Assembly (NCBI RefSeq): GCF_019059575.1
Contig: NW_024882887.1
Span: 110,695-174,694 of the forward strand
Direction: 5' to 3'
From: Amphibalanus amphitrite
Lineage: Eukaryota > Arthropoda > Thecostraca > Balanomorpha > Balanidae
DNA: 64,000 nt
The notes below the pieces were generated by a model, which made no database searches, had not been told where the DNA came from, and worked only from the letters and a program-made list of their open reading frames with translations. The first letter of the stretch is position 1. Each line of letters begins with the position of its first letter. Positions 1-25,165 of this stretch are shown here, one piece after another. Position numbers and translations under genes: made by a program.

Positions 1-1662
1 AATTTGCTACATATTTAAATCAGGTGTATGAATGAAGGTAAATTGATTAGGTACTAATGATGAAAGCAAATTGATGACAAATGATATACATAAAATTCAA
101 TTTTCCGCATCTTTTCGTGACCATACATGCCCTTGTTCGCACTAACTCAATCACACCAACCGTAACATACCTGTACATACACCAAACTATCCAATCACAC
201 GCCCACACATGTAACACTGAAATACCGGGGTATTTCGCGGCCTTCGGTACTCACCGGTGACGACCTCCTCGTTGCCATCACTACCAGCGGTGACGGCTCG
301 TCACCGGACTCTATGATTCCGCCGAACGGGCGAACCTGCACGCTCGCACGCGACCGACGACGACGCGAGCACTCCTCTCGCGTACAAGCGGATTCCATTT
401 CGCCCGACCGAACTCTTCCGCACCGCCGAACGCCGTCGATCTCATCCCCGATCTCCGACGGTCTCGCGCGAACCGACTGCCCTCATCTCTCATTATTGCG
501 GTGGCAAATTGTCCCCCCATTCCCCCCTTAATTGGACTGATTCACGCGTGTGAACGTGACGAAAAGTACGGAAGCAATGATTTACACAAGATATTGAAGC
601 CAAAGGTAAGAACAGCACGACCGGTAAGCATCTCCAAAGGAGCGGAAATCGCCGCCCACCTCATGTCCTTGGATCCCGCTTTAGCGCCACCCGGGCTCCG
701 ACCTGACCTCCCCATGGACAGACTACACTACGACAACAGGAGTGATACGGGATTGTTTACCCCGGGCAGCACAGACCTCCCGTTGCGCATGATGAACGCC
801 GGCACTGGCCATGTGCCCGGAAGCGGCAAGTACACCCAGGAACCGAATATATGCACTGATGCCGGGGAGCGGAATTACGGAGACCCCCCGAGTGTCGCCG
901 CGGGAGGATCACTTCGGGCGTCCGGACCTCCGATGGGAAAGGTTTCCCGGCCGCGGTGCACCATTTTTATGTAGGGGTTTCACGCATCGGAACCTGCAAC
1001 CTTTTATTGGTTCCCCCCCCATGTACAGACATTACGTTAACCAAAGTTACTCTACAATGCCCGCCTGCCACCCGGGTGTATTAAACTGAGCGGCCCGTAT
1101 GATTGTTCGTTCACGTTCACCGTGTATCAGCCCGGCATCTGCCTTTACCCCATTGAAAGATTTCGCTCACATTCCGAACTCTATGTATTTTAGATTTGCG
1201 GGATAAAATGATCACTCCTCAACTTCCATCGCTCACGCACACAGCACACATCACACTTTCAACCGCTCACTCATTTAGCCCACGCGCCGCGCCGATGAAT
1301 ATAATTTAGACGGGACTGTCCTGGATATAAACGGGAGTGCCCACCGCTATTTGCGGCGGGTCGGAAAGCCAAATGAAATCCAGGACATTTGTCGGGGACT
1401 TCCGCAGCGCCTGGGCGCTGCGGCGTTAATTTAGGGGGGATGGAAAAGATCGCTTACCGAAAGATGTTGCCCCGACGACACCGCACTGGCAAATGCCCCG
1501 AGAGACGGGCCCGCGAGTCCCAGGTGCCGGCCAGCCGCTGCCTTTCACCCGGCGGGCACGCCTTTCCCGCCGGAGGCAAACATACGGCGGACTGGCCTAA
1601 CGCGCACTCTGGTTCTCCGGCCCGCCGCTCCACACACTCTCTGACGCGCTCAATTTTGCCCT
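1..1662. other. No recognisable gene; presumed Sidestep-family intron
   Basis: I find no Ig4-like exon on the minus strand and no convincing coding or repeat structure. An imperfect inverted pair, GTCCTGGAT near 1317 and ATCCAGGAC near 1377, hints at a small foldback but is too weak to name. Confidence 0.35.
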
Positions 1663-2175
1663 TACACATGTTTTATGGGTAATTTGGGGCGTAGAATACG
1701 ATGGCGACTTTCATTTTATCATATGTGTACGTGTTTGGCTCAAAAAGTTCAATTTAAGAAATGCATGTATCATGGTCGTGAAGAAGTCACGAAAAATTGC
1801 CAAGATTCAGTTCAAGATTTTGGAAAAAGCGGAACGATAATCAATAATCGAAGATAACCATTCGATTGTTCATGGTATTGGCAGTCTAATGGCGTTTACG
1901 GCATGTCTGTACGTCTATTCTGTGATTTTATATGATTTTTTGAACATATGCCGTTTTTGGTCGAAAAGTCAGAAATCATGACGTCACTAAAACTTCGATA
2001 TCTCAAAAATTTTCCGACCGATTTTTTTGAAACTTTGTCACAATACACTTCAATCAATTCCCTACAGGTACCCAAAATTTGGCGCGCCTGCACGGCGCGC
2101 CGTTTTTATGCTATGGCCCGTCGAAAAAAGTGGGGGCGTTTAACGCCCCCCCCCCCCCAGCAACTCGCGGGTTAA
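1663..2175. mobile_element. Truncated TTAA MITE (relative of the 25919-26852 element)
   Basis: From CACATGTTTTATGGGTAA near 1665 onward this stretch is nearly identical to 26343-26852. It includes the G-tract hairpin GGGCGTTTAACGCCC and the end CTCGCGGG followed by TTAA at 2172-2175. The other end of the element is missing, so this is a truncated copy. Confidence 0.72.
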
Positions 2176-2467
2176 CTAGGGATTTCATTTGCATTTATAG
2201 CCGCTTGTTTTTGGCACCAATGCTATTTCCTAAGTTTGCATGAGCTTTTCATGAGCTGGTAAGGAGGAAACAGCCTTCTCCCTTCTTCCTTCTTCCTATA
2301 TAGTAGCACTTGAATTTCCAAAACCTCGAAAAATTTATGGAGTCTAAGGGGCGTGCTATCCCACATATCCTATGGTATTACTTAGCAGACCATGACGTAA
2401 GGCAACTGGATGGCTGGTTCGCAAGACCTCATTTTCAAGAAGTTATATTATATTCCAAAGCAGAACA

Positions 2468-3278
2468 GAGGCCTCTTGCACCAAAATACCTAGCTAGGTA
2501 GAATCGGCAAAATACCTACCTAGTAAAACTACCTACGGCGGTAGCTTCTCTTGCACCATCCTACCTACCTACCTAGGTAAATTTGACAGCTCGCGTTTTT
2601 AGAATTTGTTTTGATTGGCTGTTTGGCGACGAATTATTTGTGGGCTCAAACAAATAGTAACTAAAGAAAACAATTAAATGTATATTGTTTTTATTAATAT
2701 ACATTTTGGTATTAGGAAATCATTTTTCATTTACGTAACTACCGATAGAAGTTATTTTGATATTAAATTACTTGAACAAATAAGCTTCGTTTCCATGGCA
2801 ACGAGTGAGTCTTCAACCTGGCTGTTCTGCTACGGAGGTTTATCGCCTTGGTACGGAGAAGCACCTCTGTGAACCGATGGAGCATTTGGTCAATTATATC
2901 ATTATTCACCCATAAAACATTGATTTATCATTGTCGAAACATTTTGTAATGCCTAATTTACATAAAAGTACCCGTGGACTATCATGTATTGTGCCTAATG
3001 TCACTAATTGAATCATTTTACCCAAGGTTTTGCTAGTTATTTTGGAAGCCCGATTTACCGTCAAATCGTCAAAAATTCCTCCGCGAGTACTTCTTTCCGG
3101 CTTTCGGTGCAAGAGGAAAACAGCCGGTCGGACTTTAACAACTGGTAAGTTCCGATGCCGCTCGGTAGAATTTCTAGGTAAATTTTCACGGTAGCGTTTT
3201 TTGGTAGGTAGTTAGGTGCAAGAGAATTTAGGTAAAATCGGAATTTATCTAGGTAGGTAGTTTGGTGCAAGAGGCCTC
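2468..3278. mobile_element. Non-autonomous DNA transposon with GAGGCCTCTTGCACC terminal inverted repeats
   Basis: GAGGCCTCTTGCACC at 2468 is mirrored exactly by GGTGCAAGAGGCCTC ending at 3278. Subterminal ACCTACCTAGGTA motifs are also inverted. No coding capacity is present in its 811 bp. I could not define a clear target duplication, so the superfamily is open. Confidence 0.72.
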
Positions 3279-3795
3279 AGCATTCGAAAAATAAGGAAGT
3301 CGGTACCTATGTAAGCAACTGTTTCGGCTGCTCCTGGTCCACTCTAATTCATACCTATTTATCCATTCCTGGTTTAGCCAACCATTTCCTAATGAGAAAC
3401 CCAGAAGTGGTTTATGAAGATCTATTAAACGTCATTGCTCGCGCTAGTTGAAACGTGACACGCCCATTAGTAAGGGTATGTAGTCTGTAGATGTCTCTAG
3501 TTCTTTGAACAATCCACTTACCCAAGGAGTCGTTCCACAACATGGAGTCTTTACATCGAGGCTAGGAAGCGTCGTGTCGCACATAACTATATGTAGGTTG
3601 ACTGTTTCTTTAAATTTGACTGAGGCCCACCTTAGTGTTGGCACTTAAGTGAATCACCAGATACCAGCTACCTGAAATCGGTATTTATGCACCGCGGACG
3701 ACTAGGAAGTCGTCTAGGGTCGCATACTAAAGCAGTAGACGATCAGCCGTCTGACTCGCTACATATTCTGGCCAAATGGATGACCAGCCGGCGCA
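3279..3795. other. Unannotated intron sequence
   Basis: No coding or repeat structure that I can support. Confidence 0.3.
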
Positions 3796-3989
3796 CAGTA
3801 CACAGTGACCTCACAGGAGTCTCACAGTACTCACAGTCGTCTCACAATAGACTCACGGTACTCACGGTCGTCTCACAGTTGCCTCACAGTAGTCTCACAG
3901 TTGTGCAGGCTCACAGTGGGCTCACAGTCGTCTCACAATGGCCCCACAGTCATCTCACAGCTGCACCACAGCCATCTCACAGTACTCAC
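3796..3989 (-). repeat. Tandem (CTCACAGTnGT) array at the 5' end of a Sidestep-family intron
   Basis: Read on the transcribed minus strand, this is a run of about nine-base units of the form ACTGTGAGA. The intron downstream of exon 6 therefore starts with many GTGAG donor-like motifs. Units vary (TCACAGTCGT, TCACAATGG, TCACGGTAC), which indicates an old, diverged array. Confidence 0.75.
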
Positions 3990-17135
<13,146 letters not shown>

Positions 17136-17520
17136 GACCCGACCGTCTCAGAGGCTCCACCGCCGCCCCTCAGAAGAGGCTCCACCACATCCACCGCCGC
17201 TCCTCAGAGGCTCCGCTGCCGTTTCGTACGTAGCTCCCCCGCCGCTATACTCAGAGTCTCTACCGAGCTCCTCAGAGCTGCGAATGGCGCCGCGCTTTGA
17301 AGCCTGTTCTCTTCGTGTCGCCAACTGTAAGAGTGTAAAGGCAAGCAATCAGAATTCCATGTAACGAGACAACTCAGCAGGCGGGACAAATGCCCCGATG
17401 TTCCAATGCCCCACTGCACTGCCCCAAAATGCTCCCCCTTTCTTGGATCCACCAGTGACCTGGCTGAAAACGCCGTTCCCAGTTCCCACATCACAGCTCG
17501 GGCGCATCTCGCCTCACATA

Positions 17521-17905
17521 TGTACAGCCCTCTGCACACTGCGTGGTAGGTATTCTTTTTTCGACAAAAACGATAATATCTCGAAAACTATGCTTTCTGT
17601 CACTCGGGAATCGTATCAGCAAGACGCGCGAGACTCCGCACCTTAGATTGGGCTTATCATAGTATACATTTTCCATTCAGTTTGGCAGCAAAACACAAAA
17701 GTTTAGATTTGGCCCAAAAACAAACTTTTGCATTTTGGTGCCACAATAGGCGTAAACCTTGCTTAGCGATACGCCCAATCGAAGGAGTGGAGCATGGCGC
17801 ATCTATGTGCAATGAGTTCCGACCGACTAATAACATAGTCTTTGAGTTATTATCGGTTTTGTCGGAAAAAGAATGCCTACCACGCAGTGTGCAGAGGGCT
17901 GTACA
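17521..17905. mobile_element. Foldback/MITE with about 75-bp terminal inverted repeats and TA target site
   Basis: TGTACAGCCCTCTGCACACT at 17521 is mirrored by AGTGTGCAGAGGGCTGTACA ending at 17905. The pairing continues through GTGGTAGGTATTC and CGATAAT. Both ends abut TA (CATA before, TAGG after), consistent with a Tc1/mariner-type element. The 385 bp has no coding capacity. Confidence 0.8.
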
Positions 17906-18948
17906 TAGGTACCGCACCAAGCGTCAGCGCCACAGTGCCGCAGCACGCAGCCAAACCACCTGTGGAGGTAGGCTGTACCGCATTACACCTGCGCGCGGCG
18001 GGACAGCCTATACGCTACAGCTCGCCGCACACTGGTCGGAAACGCCCTCACGAGAGGCCACGGGCGATTCCGGAGTTTCGGATTATTTTTTATATAGATC
18101 GATTTGAAATTGATTAAATTATTATACTTAGGCCAAAAAAACTAATCCGGGTGACCAAAAATAACTGTAATCAGCCCCCGAAGATGGGGTATCCCAGAAC
18201 TCGGAAACTGACGCGGAGCAAGAGGTTTCTTGAGCCGGATATTCAGAGTCTTATTGCTGATAGACACCAAATTGAAATCCCACATATTATGCATCAAAAT
18301 GTTCGTTATGAAGTTGCCGACTGGTCAGTGCAAAATTTTTGGTATACTTTTCCCCTAACTAAGATTTATTGTAGCTTTTTTATGAAGGCTCTCCTACAGT
18401 GATTCTGGAATATAACTGCAAAGTTTAGGTAAGGAACCAACAGGTAGTCCCATCTAGTTCCACTCTGATTTTTTGTGACATGAAGCAGGATTTAAATTTA
18501 CACCACGGCAACATAAAAGCTAACTGCGCATATTTGCGCAAAATTTGCAGGAGCCGCTCTTCCTACCCAAGTACCGCCCGCCCCGCCCCAGTTTCGGCTC
18601 GGCCGCCGCGCCCGGCTTATACGCTGACCTGTGTGGCCTGCACGGATCCATGCGTATTTGACTGGTCATTAAAAACAGATGCGCTTGAGTTTATGAATTT
18701 TGTGAAAAGCGCGTTTTATGTATGCATTTATGTATGCATTGACATCAAAAGCCTTCCACATATTGCGTGGCGATTACGGCTTGCATTTAGAGAGCCGTGC
18801 TATTGACAGCCATCACTCGGCTGAATAAAGTGGAAATTGAAACCTTCGTGAATATAAGACGCTGCAAATATAGGACACCTGTCACTGACGTCGGGCTACC
18901 TTGGGCCGTCTTTTTACCTTAGATCACAATTCCGGTATTTAACCCTGG
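17906..18948. other. Intergenic, nothing supported
   Basis: No recognisable exon or repeat. A GC-box-rich patch near 18560-18620 (GCCCGCCCCGCCCC) could be a promoter remnant, but I see no attached gene. Confidence 0.3.
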
Positions 18949-19700
18949 CCGGACCGATTGGTTTTCTATATTGACCGGGGAGGGTTGGTACAACTCGCTC
19001 GCCGTTTCGTCTCTAATTGAGCTAGAGCCTCGCGAAAAAAACGAGCTTGTGTGCCGTTATAAGACGCAACAATTAGGTACTACCCGATTTTAAGGTCTTA
19101 GGTCAGCCAGTGGCCTCTTAGGTCAGGTAAGTGCCACAAGGCACGGGCTCGGTTTTAGGTTAATTACTTAGCCAAAAATGGTCGCACTGCCGCGATTTTG
19201 GCGTCATCGTGTTTGTCTAGCTCAGGCGCGTTGAATGCTATACTTGGTGTTCGGGTGAAGTCAACTTAAGGTGTTAACCTCGGGTCAAGGTCAGGTCGGA
19301 GCCCCTCAGGTCACGAAAATGGTTGAAGGAGGTCATATCGCATATCATTCGATTCGGCAGGTCTTCCTGAGTCCAATGGTGGCTTTCCCGACTCTCTAGC
19401 TCCATCTGATCAGGAGTTATTGACGAAAAACTTATATGGCCTTAGTGACGTCATAAATGCCGTCATGCAAAGTCAACAATGCTAAAGTGAAGCACTGGAC
19501 CTTGCAAGGAGTGCATGAAACCATTCCCGGTGCCCGAATAGCAGCTCCCAATTTCCCTTGTTGACTTAAAGTGGTGCTAGATCCTGTATTATACTCAGTT
19601 ATGACGTCATAACTTAACAGATCCACGTCATATATTTAGTGCTTGACATCCAAATGATAGCTTACATATGACAGAGAAGGTATGCAAAGTTTTATGAAGT
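18949..19700. mobile_element. Degenerate AGGTCA-rich TTAA element
   Basis: The stretch starts TTAACCCTGGCCGG and holds repeated AGGTCA/TGACCT hexamers, together with the ATATCATTCGATTCGG-like segment seen in better-preserved copies. No clean right end was found, so its extent is approximate. Confidence 0.5.
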
Positions 19701-20188
19701 TTGCTTCACTAGTTGTGGAATAACAAACAAAAAACTTTTGCGGAGAGGCCGCTGGCCTCTCGCTGGAGCGTTTCCGACCAGTGTGCGCCGCCGCGATCGC
19801 CAGCACCGATCTAGCCTGATACGGATATGAATGTCTATCGGAATGTGAATATTAAAAATGAGTGATATACAACTGTACGCACATATCAGAAAGCAGAAGG
19901 AGCAAAAGGCAGTAAAGAGTAGAGCGATAAATGAACCAAGCGAAGAATGGATGGAAGATGGAACGATCGGGAATGGAATAACAAAACGCTTTCGTCCGGC
20001 GCAGAGTTGTGCTCAGTTCTGGACAAAAGATGGTGGAGCAAGCAAGAGTACCGGCTACGTCCAACGTACCACAATGATTTGATTTTCTTACATGCTGATT
20101 TGAAGAAAATAGTAGCTACCTTCCATTTCAGACGCTTTAATCAAAAATATTTATCTCGATGCTCCTCCGAACGATATTTCAACACCAT

Positions 20189-20450
20189 ACCCAGTAAACA
20201 TGCCGACGTCGGCCCGACGTCGGCCGACGTCGGGGTGACGTCGGCAACTCGGCATCGGCATGCCGACGTCGGCCCGACGTCGGTCCAACCTCGGCACGAC
20301 GTCGGCTGGATGTCGGATATGCCCGCATGTTCCGACGTCCAGCCGAGATCCAGCCGACGTCGGGCCGACGTCGGACCGAGATCAATTGCTGAGGTCCAGC
20401 CGACGTCGGGCCGACGTCGGGGCGACGTCGGACCGACATCGGCCGCTGTT
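20189..20450. repeat. CCGACGTCGG palindrome array headed by CCCAGTAAACATG
   Basis: CCCAGTAAACATGCCGACGTCGG is followed by more than ten copies of the self-complementary CGACGTCG core in about 260 bp, separated by variants such as CCAGCCGAGATC. All frames on both strands stay open and give ADVGPTS-like repeats, a composition artefact. A related copy at 22517-22827 carries the same CCCAGTAAACATG boundary at both ends. Confidence 0.85.
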
Positions 20451-20993
20451 TTGACCGTTAAAATAATATAAAATACATGTTTCATGTTTCATAAAGAGCT
20501 TCTGTATTCAAAATATCCTCAAGTATCCTCAGGAAACTCAAATCTTCCTCCACGCCGCAACCCCCTGATCCGGATTGGACGGGAAACTTTATCCCATTCC
20601 CATTTGGGATTGCCCGTAAGCCGAGCTCGCCCGTAGCCGGGTGCGGTGAGTGCTTGGGGGCTGCTCGGCCTATCCTTTGGTCAGGCTCAGCCCCGGCAAC
20701 TCACCAGGGCCGGGCCCAGTTCATATAGAAAGGCCAGTCGGCAAGTGTCACTTTGCCAAAGTGCCACTTATCAAAGGGACACTGTAAGCCGGAACTGTAT
20801 TTCCACTGCCGCGGTCGGCACCTGCACACCGAACGACGCGCAAACCCGATCCTCCCCTCCGCCTGACCCCCACTGCCCGGCGGCCGCTGCAGATGGCCTT
20901 CGCCGCTGCCGGCCGCCGGCACATCCGAACTTTGACCCGCCTGCGCGCGCGCCAACATGAGCGAGCCGGCGAAACAGATCAGCGCTGCCAGTA
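20451..20993. other. Intergenic; possible remnant secretory exon on minus strand
   Basis: On the minus strand from about 20992 a hydrophobic stretch LLAALICFAGSLMLARAQA is followed by a Gly/Arg-rich segment up to a possible donor after TGTGCAG near 20820. There is no upstream methionine in frame because a MITE abuts the segment. It could be a broken signal-peptide exon or chance. Confidence 0.2.
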
Positions 20994-22165
20994 GGGGAGA
21001 GTGGGGAAAGATGCCCAGGGTTTGACTATGTCATATCTTATTCGAAAATGACGATCGGAGAGCCAAAACTTGGAGTTTCAACGGAAGCCGACATCATTTT
21101 TCTCCAAAAATATCCCACTTTCGTGCCTGAAATATGATAACTTTTTTTGCTATTAAGCATTTTCCTGAAGAAGTGAAAGGGGGCATCTTACCCCACAGGG
21201 TGGGTAAGACGCCCCCTGGCGTTGGGTAAGATGCCCCCTGCACTAGTGACATAAATAGGCACGTGAATCGCCTGAACGAATCAGTCGTCCCTTGGAGCCT
21301 GCAGTAGACACCAAACGTCATCGTAAGGGCCCTCAAAAGTAGTCGTAAGGGGCTTCAGAGGTCATCGTTAGGGCCATCATAGTCCAGCGTGGCCAAACAA
21401 GCCTCCGTGGTGGCGTTCGGAGACCACTGTGGGGCCCTTATAGGTCTTCATGATGCTTGAGGGCCCTCGAGCCCATCGTGGGGGCCTCAGATGCCAACGC
21501 GGCCCGTGGAGCCAACGTGGGAGCCCTCAAAGGATCTCGTGAGGGGCCCTGGAACCAATAATGGGGCCTACAGAGGCCGTCGTGAGGGTTCTCAGAGTCA
21601 GATGCCGCCAAAAAGGCCCTGTGTGGGCCGAGAGACCGGCATGGGGAGCACCCGACCGTACCGGACTCTCAATAGTCCCAGATCGGCTTTTGTCTCTCAT
21701 CACAAGTATGTAATAAATGATTTGACGGGCTGCTTGAAGGACAGCCTACGGATTTAGGGGGGCGTCTTTCCCCATCAGGACAGGGGGCATCTTACCCCAA
21801 GGTACCGAAGTAACATTAAATCAGCACAATTTGTTAGCCATAAAACTACACCCTGAAACAAACTGTTTGGGACACAGTACACGCATGTTAATGTATCACG
21901 ACTATAGCAAGGGACGCAAAAATTATCTACCTTCTTTGATATTTACAATGTTTTGACGCCAAAATATTTTTTGAAAGCAGCAAATAAAAAACATGCAATC
22001 ACCAGCCAGCCGTTGCCCAACTGAGCTTCGCAAATTTTTGTGCAGTTAACAAGGCAGGCTTCCGCTTTACGCTAAGAACATTAATTTCCAGGTTCGATTC
22101 TTTGTTTCTCCGCTAGAGGGGGTGGGGCGTCTTTCCCACCCTGGGCATCTTACCCCACTCTCCCC
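20994..22165. mobile_element. Non-autonomous transposon with GGGGAGAGTGGGG ends (1.17 kb, TA target)
   Basis: TA precedes GGGGAGAGTGGGGAAAGATG at 20994, and the mirror GGCATCTTACCCCACTCTCC runs to 22165 followed by TA. The interior repeats TAAGATGCCCCC/GGGGGCATCTTACC several times and includes a degenerate GGGCCCTCA minisatellite (about 21290-21680). There is no transposase frame. Confidence 0.82.
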
Positions 22166-22420
22166 TACACAGTACAATACAGTACAGACACTTTGGGAAA
22201 CGTTGGTGCAGGTGTGTAAGAGTGGCTATATGAATCCATTGTGGGGTCGCCCTTTCCAATAAGTGTCACGTAACAGCAATGGGACTGCAGGGACTCTATA
22301 TGAACTGGACCCAGGGTGCTCGCCAAGAAGATAAATGTCTCCATCCTATGATCCTTCCGGGTCTGAAATGGTCTTGTCAGACCGAAAGGGCATAACCCAA
22401 CAAAACAAACCAAATTAGTT

Positions 22421-22560
22421 AGCTGGCTGCGTGGTGTAGTGGTTAGCGCACTAACCTCGCGTTCGAATGACACGTGGTTCGAATCCCGTCGCCGGCTGGT
22501 GCTTTTGGCGTGTTGTCCCAGTAAACATGCCGACGTCGGCGACTGGGGGGCTCGAATCCC
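22421..22560 (+). repeat. tRNA-derived heads (pol III A and B boxes), SINE-like, in tandem
   Basis: AGCTGGC...GCCGGCT can pair as an acceptor stem (22421-22427 with 22491-22497). TAGTGGTTAGCGC near 22437 resembles an A box, and GGTTCGAATCC at 22476-22486 is a perfect B box. A second, partial unit follows with GGCTCGAATCC at 22549-22559. The T stem is mispaired, so this is a tRNA relic rather than a working tRNA. Each unit runs through TTTTGGCG(T/C)GTTGTCCCA into AAACATGCCGACGTCGG, linking it to the palindrome array. Confidence 0.7.
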
Positions 22561-22827
22561 GCCGCCGGTTGAAATTTTTGGCGCGTTGTCCCAATAAACA
22601 TGCCGACGTCGGCCCCGTCGGTCCAACGACAAACGATCTCGTCAACCTCGGCAAACGATCTCGGCCCGACGTCGGCTCGACGTCGGCTGGACTTCGGCTG
22701 GACGTCGGAACATGCGGGCATATCCGACGTCCAGCCGATGTCGGGCCGAGGTTGAACCGACGTTGGGCCGACGTCGGGCCGAGCCTCGGCCCGACGTCGG
22801 GCCGACGTCGGCATGTTTACTGGGTAA
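22517..22827. repeat. Second CCGACGTCGG palindrome array, bounded by inverted CCCAGTAAACATG
   Basis: The array starts CCCAGTAAACATGCCGACG and ends with the inverse CGGCATGTTTACTGGG at 22827. It contains dispersed CGACGTCGG cores and CCGAGGTTGAAC-like spacers. The centre carries the pair GTCGGAACATGCGGGCATAT and TCCGACGTCCAGCC, also seen inverted in the 20.2-kb array. Confidence 0.82.
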
Positions 22828-24824
22828 AGATTCACGTGAAATTTGCCAAATAAATATATGTTTCTTTTCTCTGACCTAGCTCATTTTACGTTTTATTTCA
22901 CTTAGGGATGACGCATCCCATATGCAAAGCTGCCATCCCCGACGCCTGTTTCAAAACCGTAGTAGGGATGTATGTAAGTACTTCAATTCTAGAAATACAG
23001 CCACCGTAAGGTCCGTATAATAATGCCATAATAATGCCACCGTAATGTATAATAATGCCACCGTATCATAATGGGCACCCGTCCACCACGGCTTATTCTA
23101 CCGAGCAGCGTCCATCTGTGTACACTGATCCGTCCCGCTGAGAAGACGGTCGTCCGAGAATCGCTCCTCCCCTCTCCTCCCCGGCTGATGAGCCGTCGCT
23201 CTGTGCTCCTTTACGGGACATTACGCCCCGCCCGGCCTATCGCCGAATTCCATCAGGGTTTTTTGCGGTGACATCGAGCTCGTCCGCCGGTCTACTGACC
23301 ACACCGCTGACCCACGCTAACCAACGGCTGTCGGAGCATGGAGCAATGGCCCGATCCCACGTCTCAACGGCCCCGAGAGCTTTGTTACTAAGCACTGAAG
23401 TACCCTATTGACGTGTTAAGTGTTTCCATACTCGTTACGGATGCTGAGGAAATATAAGCCCTTCAGTCCAACTACTTTGGGCAGTCAGGTGATGTCCAAT
23501 TACCACAGTAAGGCTGTTGATTGAGGGCTCAAACATCAATTGCATCTTAAAAAGGGTGATAACGATATTAGAAAAGAAAAGCTGGTATTCGTTCCTCGTC
23601 CAGGAACAATGGAACCATATAGAACCACGAGGAATTTTTTATGTAAATGCTTATATTCCACAGGGATAAAAATGTTCATTTCTCTCGCACTTTTTGAGAA
23701 TCGAGCATACGCTTGGGCATGAAACACTTATTTCTAAAATTATCATTGCTCTATCGACAATTTCCTATGGAGGACACTTTCCGTTTCCTCCTGAAACACT
23801 TTGCTGGTGGCAACGTCCTCTGACAAACAAATGTTTTCGTCTCGGTCTCTCCTCTGAAAAAAACACTTGCTTTAGCGTCTCTGAATCACGCACCAATATC
23901 CATGTATCCTCTGATATGTAAATCTTTCTAGCGTCTCTTTCCCCTCTCCATCTACATCGCTTGGTTGTTGCCTGCAGCTGCACCGGCTTGCATGGAGCTC
24001 TGGATTCAACTGAACTGACCTGTACCGAATTTCAGACCAAGCGAAAGTACATATCGCGCTGCAGCCCTGTCATCAAATAGTGTTCTTTTCTTTTCTGAAG
24101 TGACTACAGGGCGTCGGCTGACCTGGCGCGGTGGTATGACCACCTGCCCCGGCCGGTAGTCTGACTGTTTTACCTGGCAGTCTGACTGTTTGACCCGACG
24201 GTCAAACCGTCCAACTCGTCGGCCCGACCGTCTGACCCGGCAGCATACGGTCCTGCGCCGCGGGGAGTGACAATGCGCCGGCGACTAACGAGCCGCGGCT
24301 CCGGCCGGCCGTGGGCACCCTTTGTCCGACAGCCGCCCGAGGCGGGGTCATTTCCGAGTCGACGGATGGTCGGGGCAGGGACCGGGAGGAGTCTGTCCCG
24401 CCTCGGCACGGATCAGTGCGGCCGTACTCACATGTAAATGAGCGCGGACCACTGCTTTAGCTGTGCGACCGCTGTATGCGTGGAATGCCCATTGTGTATA
24501 TCGACCTACAATATGTGTCCCGAGCACGGCCCATTTTACGGGGAAATAAATTGTGAACCTCAGCTCGGGCCATACTGGAAGCACTGATTTCTTCGTTCTT
24601 TTTACTTGTACGTACATTCTGTTTTGTAGTAGTACGGATCCATACATGCCTCCTTTATCTGAAAATTCAGCTCGGCTAGTTGAAGTGGTGGCTGAGGATT
24701 TGGGCGCCCGCCTTCAAACTAACGAGAATGACATGGACCATATGATTGGGGAGAGTAACAAGAATGGCACAGATACTCTGACCTAGTGTCTGTGTTTACT
24801 ACGTTTGGTAAAAATAAGGTAGGC
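22828..24824. other. Intergenic, nothing supported
   Basis: Short GTATAATAATGCCACC direct repeats lie near 23010-23070. A GACGGTC-rich GC patch lies near 24170-24410. I see no exon with splice sites and family similarity. Confidence 0.35.
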
Positions 24825-25016
24825 ATATAGCTGCTTTAGTATATTAGGCACTACGTCGTACAGTACGGGTGAGTACAATAGTTTCGGTAGATTGCAGCTG
24901 CCGGCTGCGAGATCCATAGGATATAGCTGCTTTAGTAAATTAGGCACTACGTCGTACAGTACGGGTGAGTACAATAGTTTCGGTATAGATTGCAGCTGCC
25001 GGCTGCGAGATCCATA
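24825..25016. repeat. Tandem duplication, 96-bp unit, two copies
   Basis: ATATAGCTGCTTTAGTA at 24825 recurs at 24921 and the two units run nearly identically to GAGATCCATAGG. They immediately precede the element at 25013. Confidence 0.88.
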
Positions 25017-25165
25017 GGAGGCGGAACGAGGGGGCACCAGGGCACCGTGCCCCCCCCCCCCTTTTGATTTTGGCATTTTAACATTAGCCCTATGGGCTTT
25101 GCATGGAAAGAATGGGACCGAAAGTCGGCAGTGCCCCTTTAATTGAAGGTGCTCCGCCGCCACTG
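25013..25165 (-). mobile_element. Short GGCGGAAC-ended repeat, uninterrupted copy
   Basis: On the minus strand this reads GGCGGCGGAGCACCTTCAAT TAAAGGGGCACTGCCG... and ends near CCTCGTTCCGCCT. The same repeat occurs at about 35925-36543, where a MITE has been inserted at this TTAA. The copy here gives the empty site. Confidence 0.75.

Noticed and set aside
20141-20485. Open frames of ADVGPTS/RRRPDVGPTSA repeats on both strands
   Set aside because: The palindromic CCGACGTCGG unit leaves all frames open; there is no splice context or unique sequence.
22421-22497. Functional tRNA gene
   Set aside because: Acceptor stem and B box are good, but the T stem is mispaired, the anticodon arm is irregular and it is fused to repeat sequence; a SINE-like relic is more likely.
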